From Oxalicibacterium flavum (GTDB lineage: Bacteria > Pseudomonadota > Gammaproteobacteria > Burkholderiales > Burkholderiaceae_D), in assembly GCF_014635065.1 (NCBI RefSeq), contig NZ_BMCG01000003.1, forward strand, positions 186,001 to 250,000: 64,000 bases of DNA. The letters run 5' to 3'. This document shows, in pieces, positions 1 to 7,885 of the stretch. Under the pieces are notes generated by a model, which was not told the DNA's origin, made no database searches, and worked only from the letters and a program-made list of their open reading frames with translations. A program made the translations under genes and the position numbers. Numbering within the stretch: position 1 is the first letter of the stretch; every line of letters begins with the position of its first letter.

Positions 1-1
1 T

Positions 2-1075
2 GGCGATCCGTCTTTTTCACAGGCCGTGATCGCATGGCAGAAGCAGCATGGCCGCCACGCGCTGCCGTGGCAGAACACGCGCGATGCCTATCGTGTCTGG
101 CTGTCCGAGATCATGCTGCAGCAGACCCAGGTCGCGGCAGTCATTCCCTATTACCAGCGTTTTCTCGAAACCTTTCCGACCGTCGAGGCGCTGGCGGCTG
201 CGCCGTCGGAACAGGTGATGGCGCACTGGAGCGGGCTCGGCTACTACTCGCGCGCGCGCAATCTGCATCGCTGCGCGCAGATGGTGGTGGCCGAGCACGG
301 CGGGCGTTTCCCGGCCGATCCAGGCCTGCTGGAAGAATTGCCCGGCATAGGCCGCTCGACGGCGGCGGCGATCTCGGCCTTTTCCTACGGCACGCGCGCC
401 GCCATCCTCGACGGCAACGTCAAGCGCGTGTTCGCGCGCGTGTTCGGCATCGACGGTTTCCCGGGCGAGAAGGCGGTCGAGAACGACATGTGGCAACGCG
501 CGGTGGCGCTGTTGCCGGAGAGCGGCGTCGAATCCTATACGCAGGGTTTGATGGATCTGGGCGCGACGCTGTGCACGCGCAATCGTCCGGCCTGTCCGCG
601 TTGTCCGCTGGCCTCGCGCTGCGTGGCGCACCTGACCGGACGCACGGCGGAGCTGCCGGTACGCAAGCCGAAGAAAAAGGTGCCTGAACGGCATGCGCAC
701 ATGTTCGTCATCGCGCATGACGGCGCCATCCTGCTCGAGCAGCGCCCGCCATCCGGTATCTGGGGCGGGTTGCTATCGTTGCCGGAACGGGCAAAAGAGA
801 GCGCTGCGGACGAACTGCCGCCGGATATCGATGCCGTGGTCGCGCTGCATGGCGAGGCGGCGGCTGTCACGCGGCTGACCGGCTTCACGCATGTCTTCAC
901 GCATTTCCGTCTGCACGTCACGCCGTACCGCATCGATCTGCGCACGCGCCGGCATGGCGTGGCGCAGTCGGCGCAGGTCTGGTATCCGGTGACGGAACTG
1001 GCAGGCGCACCGTTGCCGGCGCCGGTCAAGAAGATGCTGCTGGCGTTGTTCGCCGCTCCCGATCTGCTTTCCTGA
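2..1075 (+). CDS. mutY: Adenine DNA glycosylase MutY (5' end cut by window edge)
   Basis: Base-excision repair enzyme that removes adenine mispaired with 8-oxoguanine. The reading frame is open to the left edge: eight residues (GDPSFSQA) precede the GTG at 26, and they match the usual MutY N-terminus, so the true start lies outside the window. Counting from that GTG, the catalytic Glu is E28 in LSEIMLQQT, the helix-hairpin-helix LPGIG is near 105-109, and the catalytic Asp is D129 in LDGNVKRV. A 4Fe-4S site C-x6-C-x2-C-x5-C lies near residues 188-204. The last 130 residues form the NUDIX-like 8-oxoG recognition domain. It converges on the LON-domain gene with only 6 bp between stops. Family identification is secure. 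Confidence 0.95.
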   Translation, partial: GDPSFSQAVIAWQKQHGRHALPWQNTRDAYRVWLSEIMLQQTQVAAVIPYYQRFLETFPTVEALAAAPSEQVMAHWSGLGYYSRARNLHRCAQMVVAEHGGRFPADPGLLEELPGIGRSTAAAISAFSYGTRAAILDGNVKRVFARVFGIDGFPGEKAVENDMWQRAVALLPESGVESYTQGLMDLGATLCTRNRPACPRCPLASRCVAHLTGRTAELPVRKPKKKVPERHAHMFVIAHDGAILLEQRPPSGIWGGLLSLPERAKESAADELPPDIDAVVALHGEAAAVTRLTGFTHVFTHFRLHVTPYRIDLRTRRHGVAQSAQVWYPVTELAGAPLPAPVKKMLLALFAAPDLLS

Positions 1076-1081
1076 GCGCTT

Positions 1082-1708
1082 CTAAAGAATGTGATGCTGC
1101 AGCAGATACTCGTGGACGATGGCGAGTCTGGCCGGCACGTCCTGCAGTTCCAGCAGTCGTTGTCGCGCCTTGAGCGGAATCGGCAGGATTTCGCTCCAGC
1201 GATTGGCAACCCAGCCCGCATCTTCCAGTTTCAGACGGTCCGGGAACGGGCTTTCGAAATCCTCACCCAGTTCGTCGCGTCCGCGCATGTTGATGTCCTC
1301 GATGATGAGGCCGAGCGTGCGAGCGCAGGCGGTGTGCCGATCCATGATGCGCAGCGGTTCGTCGGCAGGCATGAGATCGATTCTGGCTTCCAGCAGCTTG
1401 TTGGGACGGGTGCGCGTCTCGATGATGCGAAAACGCCTGCCGCCCTGGGTGCGCAGCAACAGGACGCCGAGCTGTTGCGCATCCCAGTCGATGATGTGGG
1501 CCAGGCAGCCGACCGTCTCGGGATCGGCGGCGATGCCGATCTCCTGGCCGGCGCGGATCAGCACGACACCGAACGGAACGCGTTCCTTCATGCAGTCGCG
1601 CACCATGTCCAGATAGCGCGGTTCGAAAACCTTGAGCGGCAGGATGCCGTCCGGAAACAGGACGGTATTGAGGGTGAAGAGAGGAATCCAGTCTGATCGA
1701 TCGTTCAT
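1082..1708 (-). CDS. LON peptidase substrate-binding domain protein
   Basis: A 208-residue protein made only of the N-terminal substrate-binding domain of Lon protease (COG2802-like). It has no AAA+ or Ser-Lys protease part, so it is not a protease. The start fits the family: IPLFTLNTVLFPDG, followed by LKVFEPRYLDMVRD and FGVVLI, are typical of the domain's first half. The C-terminal half is helical and charged. Stand-alone proteins of this kind are common in proteobacteria, but their role is unknown. Substrate or peptide binding is an inference from the domain. It lies downstream of rapZ on the same strand (96 bp gap) and may be read through from the ptsN-hprK-rapZ transcript. Confidence 0.85.
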   Translation of the reverse strand: MNDRSDWIPLFTLNTVLFPDGILPLKVFEPRYLDMVRDCMKERVPFGVVLIRAGQEIGIAADPETVGCLAHIIDWDAQQLGVLLLRTQGGRRFRIIETRTRPNKLLEARIDLMPADEPLRIMDRHTACARTLGLIIEDINMRGRDELGEDFESPFPDRLKLEDAGWVANRWSEILPIPLKARQRLLELQDVPARLAIVHEYLLQHHIL

Positions 1709-1804
1709 GGCGCGCGGTAGAGGGAAGGGTTGTTACCGATGCGCCGTATGGGTGTCGGCAGGAAAATGGATCTTGATGCGTGGTTCCTGGTGCGGCGGCT
1801 CGCG

Positions 1805-2668
1805 TCAGTCGAGTTCGCGATGCCGCAGCAGCACGTGTTCGGTGGTGCGGAAATGCGCGGCCAGCCGTTCGGCGAAATAGACCGAGCGATGCTGGCCGCC
1901 GGTGCAGCCGATGGCGATCGTCAGGTAGCCGCGATTGTCGTTCTTGAAGGAGGGCAGCCAGCGTTCGATGAAGCCGCGGATGTCGGCCAGCAGCGCCACC
2001 GCATCGGGTTGCGCCAGCAGGAATTCCTGCACCGGCAGGTCGCGTCCGGTCAGCGGCCGCAGTTTTTCGTCGTAATGCGGATTGGGCAGGGTGCGCACGT
2101 CGAACACGAGGTCGGCGTCGAGCGGCACGCCGAACTTGAAGGCGAACGATTCGAACAGGATGGTCAGCGGCGACTGGTCGCTTTCGACCAGGCTCTTGAT
2201 CCACGCGCGCAGCTTGTTGGCGCGCATGCCCGAGGTATCGATGACGTGGCTGATTTCCTCGATGCCGGCCAGCATCTCGCGTTCGGCCAGGATGCATTCG
2301 GTCAGAGTGCGGCGCTCGTCGGCAGAGTCGGTGACGGCGCTGCGATGCGACAGCGGGTGGCTGCGGCGCGTTTCGGAAAAGCGCGCGATCAGGGAATCGG
2401 TCTTGGCGGTCAGGAACAGCGATTTGACGTCGTGCCCCTGTGCGCGCAGCCAAGCCAGGTCGGCCGGCAGGCCACCCAGCGAGCGGGCGCTGCGCACGTC
2501 CATCGAGACGGCCAGGTTGTCGCCGCCTTCTTCAAGGCGCGCGGCGACCAGCGCGCGCAGCAGCGTGGGCGGCAGGTTGTCGACACAGAAATAGCCGGCG
2601 TCTTCCAGGGCCTTGAGGCCGACCGATTTGCCGGAGCCGGAAATGCCGGTGATGAGGATGATGCGCAT
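1805..2668 (-). CDS. rapZ: RapZ, P-loop RNA-binding adaptor
   Basis: 287 residues. The Walker A motif GISGSGKS is at residues 8-15. A RapZ-typical [15 protein letters not shown] stretch sits mid-protein and [10 protein letters not shown] near the C-terminus. In enterobacteria RapZ binds the sRNA GlmZ and controls glucosamine-6-phosphate synthase. In Burkholderiales, which generally lack GlmZ, its partner is not established. I chose the ATG at 2668 because [15 protein letters not shown] matches the usual N-terminus. An in-frame upstream start at 2713 would add 15 unusual residues. It follows hprK by 99 bp and very likely belongs to the ptsN-hprK-rapZ unit. Confidence 0.93.
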   Translation of the reverse strand: MRIILITGISGSGKSVGLKALEDAGYFCVDNLPPTLLRALVAARLEEGGDNLAVSMDVRSARSLGGLPADLAWLRAQGHDVKSLFLTAKTDSLIARFSETRRSHPLSHRSAVTDSADERRTLTECILAEREMLAGIEEISHVIDTSGMRANKLRAWIKSLVESDQSPLTILFESFAFKFGVPLDADLVFDVRTLPNPHYDEKLRPLTGRDLPVQEFLLAQPDAVALLADIRGFIERWLPSFKNDNRGYLTIAIGCTGGQHRSVYFAERLAAHFRTTEHVLLRHRELD

Positions 2669-2767
2669 GACGGCCATGATACCGCACTGCAAGTGCGGCG
2701 GCATGCAGACCATGCTGCCTGTGACGTTACTGCGAAAAGACGCGAAGAAGAGTCCGCGTATTCCGGC

Positions 2768-3709
2768 CTACTCGTCGCTTTCCATCGCCTTCTGCTGGCG
2801 GATCATGAAATCCTTGAGAGTGTCGATGCCGCGCATCTGCAGGATGGTGTTGCGCACGGCGGCTTCCAGCAACACGGCGATGTTGCGGCCGGCCTCGACC
2901 GGGATGACGACCTTGCGGATCTGCAAGCCGAGGATTTCCTCGGTCTGCGACGGCGCCGGCAGGCGTTCGTAGTTTTCCTCGAGCGTGCTGCGACGTACCA
3001 GGTGCACGATCAGCGTCAGGCGCATCTTGCGGCGTACAGCGGTCTCGCCGAAGATGGTCTTGATGTCGAGCAGGCCGAGGCCGCGCACCTCGAGCAGGTT
3101 CTGCAGCAGCGTCGGGCAGCGGCCCTCGATGACATTGGGCGCGATGCGCGCGAATTCGACCGCGTCATCGGCCACCAGGCCGTGGCTGCGCGAGATCAGT
3201 TCGAGACCGAGTTCGCTCTTGCCGAGGCCCGATTCGCCGGTGATCAGCACGCCCACGCCGAGTACGTCCATGAACACGCCGTGCATGGTGATGCGCTGTG
3301 CGAGCTTCTTCGACAGATACACGCGCAGGTAGTCGATCACCTGCGCTGCCGACAGCGGCGTCGAGAACAGCGGGATGTTCTTGTCGTCGCAGATCGTCAT
3401 GATGTCGGGCGGCGTTTCCAGTCCCTGCGCGATGATCATGGCCGGCGGCTGGCCGGCGATCAGCTCGGCCGTGTGATAGGCGCGCGCGCCCGGCGACAGG
3501 CGTTCGTAGTATTCGGTTTCCTGGTGGCCGAAGACCTGGATGCGGCCCGGATGGATCAGGTTCAGGTGGCCGATCTGGTCGGCGGCCGAGGTGGCGTCGC
3601 CGAGGATCTGCCGTTCTCCGCCCGGAAAACCGGCAAACCACCCGAGCTGCAGCGATTCGCGATTGTCATCGTAAAGCTGCTGGATCGAGAGCGGCGTGGT
3701 CAGTGGCAT
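2768..3709 (-). CDS. hprK: HPr kinase/phosphorylase
   Basis: 313 residues, the normal length for HprK. The protein phosphorylates or dephosphorylates Ser46 of the PTS carrier HPr in the cytoplasm. Visible are the N-terminal hprK domain (about 1-130), the MHG histidine near 143, the P-loop GESGLGKS at 158-165 and the family signature [11 protein letters not shown] near 215. It lies between ptsN and rapZ on the same strand, 58 bp after ptsN, the order commonly seen in betaproteobacteria. There the kinase is thought to work with the nitrogen PTS rather than with sugar uptake. Start ATG and length agree with the family. Confidence 0.95.
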   Translation of the reverse strand: MPLTTPLSIQQLYDDNRESLQLGWFAGFPGGERQILGDATSAADQIGHLNLIHPGRIQVFGHQETEYYERLSPGARAYHTAELIAGQPPAMIIAQGLETPPDIMTICDDKNIPLFSTPLSAAQVIDYLRVYLSKKLAQRITMHGVFMDVLGVGVLITGESGLGKSELGLELISRSHGLVADDAVEFARIAPNVIEGRCPTLLQNLLEVRGLGLLDIKTIFGETAVRRKMRLTLIVHLVRRSTLEENYERLPAPSQTEEILGLQIRKVVIPVEAGRNIAVLLEAAVRNTILQMRGIDTLKDFMIRQQKAMESDE

Positions 3710-3767
3710 CTGATCGGAAGGGCGTGGGCGGAGAGGAAGAAGAAAAGACCGTAGGCGCGGGCCGCGT

Positions 3768-4241
3768 TCAGTCCATGTCCTGCAGGCTGGGTTGCCAGGT
3801 GATCAGGCGCGCATGCACGGCGGCCGGATCGTCGAGCGTCATCAGCAGATTGCGGAAGGATTCGTCGGAGAACATCTCGGCGACTTCCGACAGGATTTCC
3901 AGATGCTGCTGCGTGACGTGATCCGGAATCAGCAGGAAGATCATCAGCCGCACCGGCTGGCCGTCTGGCGACTCGAACGGAATCGGCTGCGCCAGCCGCA
4001 CGAAGGCTGCCAGCGGCGACTTCAATCCCTTGATGCGTCCGTGCGGTACCGCCACGCCATGGCCGAGCCCGGTCGACCCCAGGCGCTCGCGCGCGAAGAG
4101 ATTGTCCGACACATCGGAACGTGCAATGCCGCAATTGTTTTCGAAAATCAGGCCGACTTGCTCGAACGACCGTTTCTTGCTGGAGACATCAAGGTCAAGC
4201 ACAACATTGGCGGGGGGGAGAATCTGACTGAGATGGTTCAT
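3768..4241 (-). CDS. ptsN: Nitrogen-regulatory PTS EIIA component PtsN
   Basis: EIIA-type phosphocarrier of the nitrogen PTS (PtsP-NPr-PtsN). The phosphorylated histidine lies in GVAVPHGRI, matching His73 of E. coli PtsN. The start at 4241 gives [10 protein letters not shown], the usual N-terminus; an in-frame ATG at 4256 would add five residues. It is the first gene of a minus-strand unit with hprK and rapZ. In many relatives hpf and rpoN precede ptsN. Here the upstream neighbour is instead the divergent aryl polyene operon. A TATAAT in the right orientation lies about 35 bp upstream. Confidence 0.93.
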   Translation of the reverse strand: MNHLSQILPPANVVLDLDVSSKKRSFEQVGLIFENNCGIARSDVSDNLFARERLGSTGLGHGVAVPHGRIKGLKSPLAAFVRLAQPIPFESPDGQPVRLMIFLLIPDHVTQQHLEILSEVAEMFSDESFRNLLMTLDDPAAVHARLITWQPSLQDMD

Positions 4242-4273
4242 TGTTGCGAAGCACAAAAAAGGATTCTGCGCAG

Positions 4274-4279
4274 ATTATA
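4274..4279 (-). promoter_or_regulatory. Candidate -10 box for ptsN-hprK-rapZ
   Basis: TATAAT read on the minus strand, about 33 nt upstream of the ptsN ATG. No good -35 hexamer is visible 16-18 bp further up. The 10-bp palindrome ATAGGCCTAT overlaps it and could be an operator. Sequence-only call. Confidence 0.45.
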
Positions 4280-4428
4280 GGCCTATTTGCAGTTCGCCAG
4301 ACTTTTCCGCTGCCGCTGCCGGAAAGGTGTGGTTAATGTGCAAACCGACTTGCTCTCGCGTGCGATCCATGCAGACAGGGAGGGAGCGCGCAAAAGACGC
4401 GCTGCCGCGTTTGTGCGCGATGCGGCGC

Positions 4429-4457
4429 TGTCCAGCACCAGGACCTTTCGTTATAAT
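4429..4457 (+). promoter_or_regulatory. Candidate promoter of the plus-strand pigment operon
   Basis: A consensus -10 TATAAT lies at 4452-4457, with a weak -35 (TGTCCA at 4429-4434, 17-bp spacer). Transcription from here would leave a leader of roughly 95 nt, with a GC hairpin at 4464-4478, before the first acyltransferase gene. No Shine-Dalgarno sequence is obvious before that gene. Confidence 0.45.
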
Positions 4458-4561
4458 TTTTCTCGGCCTTGGGGGCCGCTGCTTGCATCATCGACACGGC
4501 CGGCGGACAATCATCACCCTTTTCAGACACATACCGCCGGCTTACTGTCAGTTTTCTTATG

Positions 4562-5356
4562 ATGCGCTTCATGACTCCATTCAAGCACGCCCGGAATGTT
4601 CTGATTCTTTTCCTGAGCCTGTTGGGCCTGACGCTCATGATGCTGTTCGGCTCGCCATGGCTGGCGCTGCGCTCGGCATTCATGCCGCGCTCGGAACGCC
4701 AGGCCTACGTGCGTCGTGCCATCACCACCGGCTACCGCCGTTATTTCACGACACTGCATTTCTTCAATGTCTTTCATCTCGACCTGACCGAACTCGACCG
4801 CCTGCGCGGCGACGACGGATTGATCCTGACGGCCAATCATCCGTCACTGTTCGACGCGCTGCTGATCATTTCGCGCCTGCCCAACGTGGTCTGCATCATG
4901 AAGGCGCAGGTGTTGCGCAACGTCATGTTCGGCCATGGCGCCAAGATGGCCGGCTACATTCCCAACGATTCGATCCGCAACATCGTCAACGAGGCCGCGC
5001 GCGAACTCGAGGAAGGCAGCCAGCTGCTGCTGTTTCCCGAAGGCACGCGCAGCCGGCGCGGCCGCATCAATCCGTTCCAGGGAACGGTCGGACTGATCGC
5101 GCGCCGCACCGGCTGCCCGGTGCAGACCATCTTCATCGAATCGGATTCGGGTTTCCTCGGCAAGGGCTGGCCGTTCTGGAAGGCGCCGGACTTCCCGGTG
5201 CGCATCCGCGTGCGGCTGGGGCAGCGGTTCTCTCCGGGCGACGACAGCAAACAATTCATTGCCGAACTGCAGCACTATTACGAGCAGGAGCTGGCACCGC
5301 CTGCTTGTTCCACGCATCGGGCAGACGATGCGCGCACGTCCGCATCGCGTCCATAG
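4562..5356 (+). CDS. Lysophospholipid-type acyltransferase (PlsC family) of the aryl polyene cluster
   Basis: About 264 residues. An N-terminal membrane helix (about residues 12-30) is followed by a PlsC domain with the acyltransferase motif NHPSLFD (H-x4-D, residues 92-98) and FPEGTRS (159-165). Such enzymes transfer acyl groups to lysophospholipids or related acceptors. In aryl polyene clusters they are thought to help attach the polyene to its lipid anchor at the inner membrane. The start is uncertain: ATG codons at 4559, 4562 and 4571 are all in frame and none has a clear ribosome-binding site. It is the first gene of the plus operon, 17 bp before the glycosyltransferase. Confidence 0.85.
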   Translation: MRFMTPFKHARNVLILFLSLLGLTLMMLFGSPWLALRSAFMPRSERQAYVRRAITTGYRRYFTTLHFFNVFHLDLTELDRLRGDDGLILTANHPSLFDALLIISRLPNVVCIMKAQVLRNVMFGHGAKMAGYIPNDSIRNIVNEAARELEEGSQLLLFPEGTRSRRGRINPFQGTVGLIARRTGCPVQTIFIESDSGFLGKGWPFWKAPDFPVRIRVRLGQRFSPGDDSKQFIAELQHYYEQELAPPACSTHRADDARTSASRP

Positions 5357-5373
5357 GGAACACGGAACAATCG

Positions 5374-6132
5374 ATGCAAGCATCCACCACTCATCTGGTC
5401 CTGATCCCCAGCTACAACCCTGGCGCTGTCGTCTATGAGACGGTGGCTTCCGCGCGCGCGCAGTGGGCGCCGGTATGGGTGGTGGTCGACGGCAGCACCG
5501 ACGGCACCGCCGAGCAGTTGCAGCGCATGGCGGCCGAGGACGACGGCCTGGAAATCATCGTGCTGCCGCACAACGGCGGCAAGGGCGCGGCCGTGTTGCA
5601 CGGCGTGGAGCGCGCGCTGGCGCGCGGCTTTACCCACGTGCTGACGATGGATTCGGACGGCCAGCACGATGCGGCGATGATCGCGCACTTCATGCAGACG
5701 TCCGCCGCCAATCCGGACGGGATGGTGCTCGGCGTGCCCGTGTTCGACGACAGCGCACCGAGCATCCGCGTCAAGGGCCGCAAGATTTCGAACTGGTGGG
5801 CCAACTTCGAAACGCTGGGCGGCGGTATCGGCGACTCGCTGTTCGGTTTCCGTGTCTATCCGGCGCGCGTGCTGCGCGATGTCATGCAGGGCAGCGTCTG
5901 GATGCGGCGCTTCGATTTCGATCCCGAAGCCGTGGTGCGGCTGGCCTGGCGCGGCGTGCGCCCGGTCAACGTGCCGACCAGGGTGCGCTACCTCAGCGCG
6001 GAAGAAGGCGGCGTCTCGCATTTCAATTACTGGCGCGACAACAAGCTGCTCACCTGGATGCACACGCGGCTGTTCCTGGGCTTCGTGCTGCGGCTGCCGT
6101 TGCTGATCTGGCGCAGGCTGGCCGGGCGTTGA
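5374..6132 (+). CDS. Family 2 glycosyltransferase
   Basis: 252 residues starting MQASTTHLVLIPSYNPG. This is a GT-A fold with VVVDGSTDGT near 36-45, the metal-binding DSD at 93-95 (TMDSDGQHD), and a hydrophobic C-terminal end that may touch the membrane. It has the dolichyl-phosphate-mannose-synthase/WcaA-like look of the glycosyltransferases found in aryl polyene clusters, where it probably adds sugar to the lipid anchor. Donor and acceptor cannot be read from sequence. It sits in the plus-strand operon between the PlsC-type acyltransferase and a membrane protein. The start at 5374 gives the full N-terminal beta strand; longer in-frame starts overlap the preceding gene. Confidence 0.88.
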   Translation: MQASTTHLVLIPSYNPGAVVYETVASARAQWAPVWVVVDGSTDGTAEQLQRMAAEDDGLEIIVLPHNGGKGAAVLHGVERALARGFTHVLTMDSDGQHDAAMIAHFMQTSAANPDGMVLGVPVFDDSAPSIRVKGRKISNWWANFETLGGGIGDSLFGFRVYPARVLRDVMQGSVWMRRFDFDPEAVVRLAWRGVRPVNVPTRVRYLSAEEGGVSHFNYWRDNKLLTWMHTRLFLGFVLRLPLLIWRRLAGR

Positions 6133-6218
6133 AAAAAGAACGGTTTGCCATTTGGCTTTGCCTTATACTGCCTCTCTTTTTCGCGTAAGCCATTGATTTT
6201 CCTGGGATCAATCCGTCC

Positions 6219-6887
6219 ATGTCCGTCGTCAAGATCGTCCTGACCGTTCTCGCCATCGCGGCCTATGTGGCTCTCAGCCACGCGGCGCTGGTGATCGAGG
6301 ATGCCTTCAGCATCTGGCGCCAGCTGGCGGTCCTGATGCTGATCGTGCCGATCGTCGGGTTTGCGTGCTGGGGCGTCGTCATGGCGATCCGTTCGGCCGG
6401 TTTCGGCCGCGCGCTGCAACTGGCCGGCGGCGGCGCGGTGGCGGCCTTTTCCGTTTGGCTGACTGCCGACTTCTGGGTCACGCTGCTGACGCGGCTCGAC
6501 TGGATCTACCTGATCCAGCACGTGGCCGCCAATTCCATGCTGTGCTGGTTCTTTCTGCAGACGCTGTACGGCGGACGCACGCCGGCCATCACCACCATCG
6601 CGCGTACCATCCACCCCGACATGCCGGACAGCGTGGCGCGCTACACACGCAAGGTCACGGTTGCGTGGTCCGTCTTCTTTGCGCTGCAGGTGCTGGTGTC
6701 GCTGGCGATCTTCTACTTTGCCTCGATCGAAACCTGGTCGATGTTCGCCAACGTGCTGAACTGGCCGATGATCATCCTGATGTTTGCCGGCGAGTACGCC
6801 TGCCGCAAGCGCTGCAACCCGGATTTCAGGCATGCGACGATACGCGAGAGCGTCTCGGCCTATCTGAACAGCAGAAACAAGATATGA
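6219..6887 (+). CDS. COG4648-like membrane protein of aryl polyene clusters
   Basis: 222 residues with about six hydrophobic segments (roughly 4-26, 34-56, 66-88, 95-115, 146-168, 175-192) and a short basic tail. It resembles the uncharacterised integral membrane protein regularly found in aryl polyene loci next to the acyltransferases. No catalytic motif is visible. Its stop overlaps the next start by 4 bp (ATGA), so the two are translationally coupled. A role in membrane assembly or transport of the pigment is inferred from position only. Confidence 0.78.
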   Translation: MSVVKIVLTVLAIAAYVALSHAALVIEDAFSIWRQLAVLMLIVPIVGFACWGVVMAIRSAGFGRALQLAGGGAVAAFSVWLTADFWVTLLTRLDWIYLIQHVAANSMLCWFFLQTLYGGRTPAITTIARTIHPDMPDSVARYTRKVTVAWSVFFALQVLVSLAIFYFASIETWSMFANVLNWPMIILMFAGEYACRKRCNPDFRHATIRESVSAYLNSRNKI

Positions 6888-7885
6888 CCAACATGCAGCT
6901 CGATTCTTCCGACTCCAAGCGGGTCGCGCCGGCCAAGCCTGTCAGCCAGGCGGACGCCGGGCCGCAGGACGCCGCCGCCCAGGACTGGACCGCCAGAAAG
7001 GAGCGCGGTTGCCTGGCTGCGCTGCGCGTGATGGCATGGATCGCCCGCACCTTCGGCCGCACGGCGTCGCGCCTGGTGCTGTATCCGGTCACGCTCTATT
7101 ACGTGTTGACCGCGACCGACGCTTGCCGCGCGTCGCGCGCCTATCTGTCGCGCGTGCATGGCCGCCCGGCGCGCTGGCGCGAGGTGTTCGGCCACGTGCA
7201 CGCGTTTGCCAGCGTGGTGCTGGACCGTGTCTATTTCCTGCTCGGCCATGGCGAGAAGTTCGACATCCGCGTCGTCAGCGATGCCTACATGGAATCCGAT
7301 GTCGCCGAGCGCGAGGAGGGCGTGTTCCTGATGGGCGCGCACATGGGCAGCTTCGAAGTGGTGCGCATGATCTCGCGCAAGCACGATTCGCTCAAACTCG
7401 TGCTGCTGATGTACGAGGAAAACGCGCGCAAGATCGGCGCGCTGCTGTCGGCCATCAATCCCGATGCGCAGCAGGAGATCGTCCCGCTCGGCAACCTGTC
7501 TGCCATGTTGACGGTCAAGGACCGGCTGGCGCAGGGTGCGCTGGTCGGCGTGCTGGCCGACCGTTCGCTCGGCCAGGAAAAGATCAGCATGCTGCCCTTC
7601 CTCGGCGTGCCGGCGCCGTTCGCGCAGGGACCGTTCCGCATGGCCGCCATGATGCGGCGCCCGGTCTATCTGATGATGGGCCTGTACCTGGGCGGCAACC
7701 GCTACGACATCCACATCGAACGCATCGCCGACTTTACCGATGCGCCGGACGGCACGCGCCGCAACCGCGAGGAGCAGGTCAACGCGGCGATGGCGCATTA
7801 CGTCTCGCGCCTCGAGCATTTCGCGCGCCTGGCGCCGTTCAACTGGTTCAACTTCTACGACTTCTGGCAGGGGAACGACCGATGA
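6884..7885 (+). CDS. LpxL/HtrB-type lipid acyltransferase
   Basis: 333 residues. The core fits the lysophospholipid acyltransferase (LpxL/LpxM) superfamily: VFLMGAHMGSFEVV carries the H-x4-E acyltransferase motif (HMGSFE). ADRSLG lies further on, and the C-terminus PFNWFNFYDFWQ is typical of these enzymes in aryl polyene clusters. The first 50 residues are polar and low complexity, then a hydrophobic stretch follows around 60-75. It probably acylates the glycolipid or polyene at the inner membrane. It overlaps both neighbours by ATGA, so translation is tightly coupled. Confidence 0.86.
   Translation: MTNMQLDSSDSKRVAPAKPVSQADAGPQDAAAQDWTARKERGCLAALRVMAWIARTFGRTASRLVLYPVTLYYVLTATDACRASRAYLSRVHGRPARWREVFGHVHAFASVVLDRVYFLLGHGEKFDIRVVSDAYMESDVAEREEGVFLMGAHMGSFEVVRMISRKHDSLKLVLLMYEENARKIGALLSAINPDAQQEIVPLGNLSAMLTVKDRLAQGALVGVLADRSLGQEKISMLPFLGVPAPFAQGPFRMAAMMRRPVYLMMGLYLGGNRYDIHIERIADFTDAPDGTRRNREEQVNAAMAHYVSRLEHFARLAPFNWFNFYDFWQGNDR

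Larger units (their letters stand above)
4242..4561. other. Divergent intergenic region between ptsN and the pigment operon
   Basis: 320 bp without a convincing gene. A plus-strand frame at 4287-4562 codes for a low-complexity basic peptide with no family features. The region carries a minus-strand TATAAT (4274-4279) beside a perfect 10-bp palindrome ATAGGCCTAT (4277-4286), a plus-strand TATAAT (4452-4457), and a short GC hairpin CGGCC-TTGGG-GGCCG (4464-4478) in the leader of the pigment operon. It therefore looks like a two-way control region with a leader of about 95 nt for the plus operon. Confidence 0.6.

Noticed and set aside
1730-3754. Long plus-strand open frame across rapZ and hprK
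   Set aside because: The minus strand carries intact P-loop proteins in the expected order; the plus frame has no recognisable domain.
4287-4562. Possible 91-residue plus-strand gene upstream of the pigment operon
   Set aside because: No family features, no ribosome-binding site, and it spans the candidate promoter and leader hairpin.
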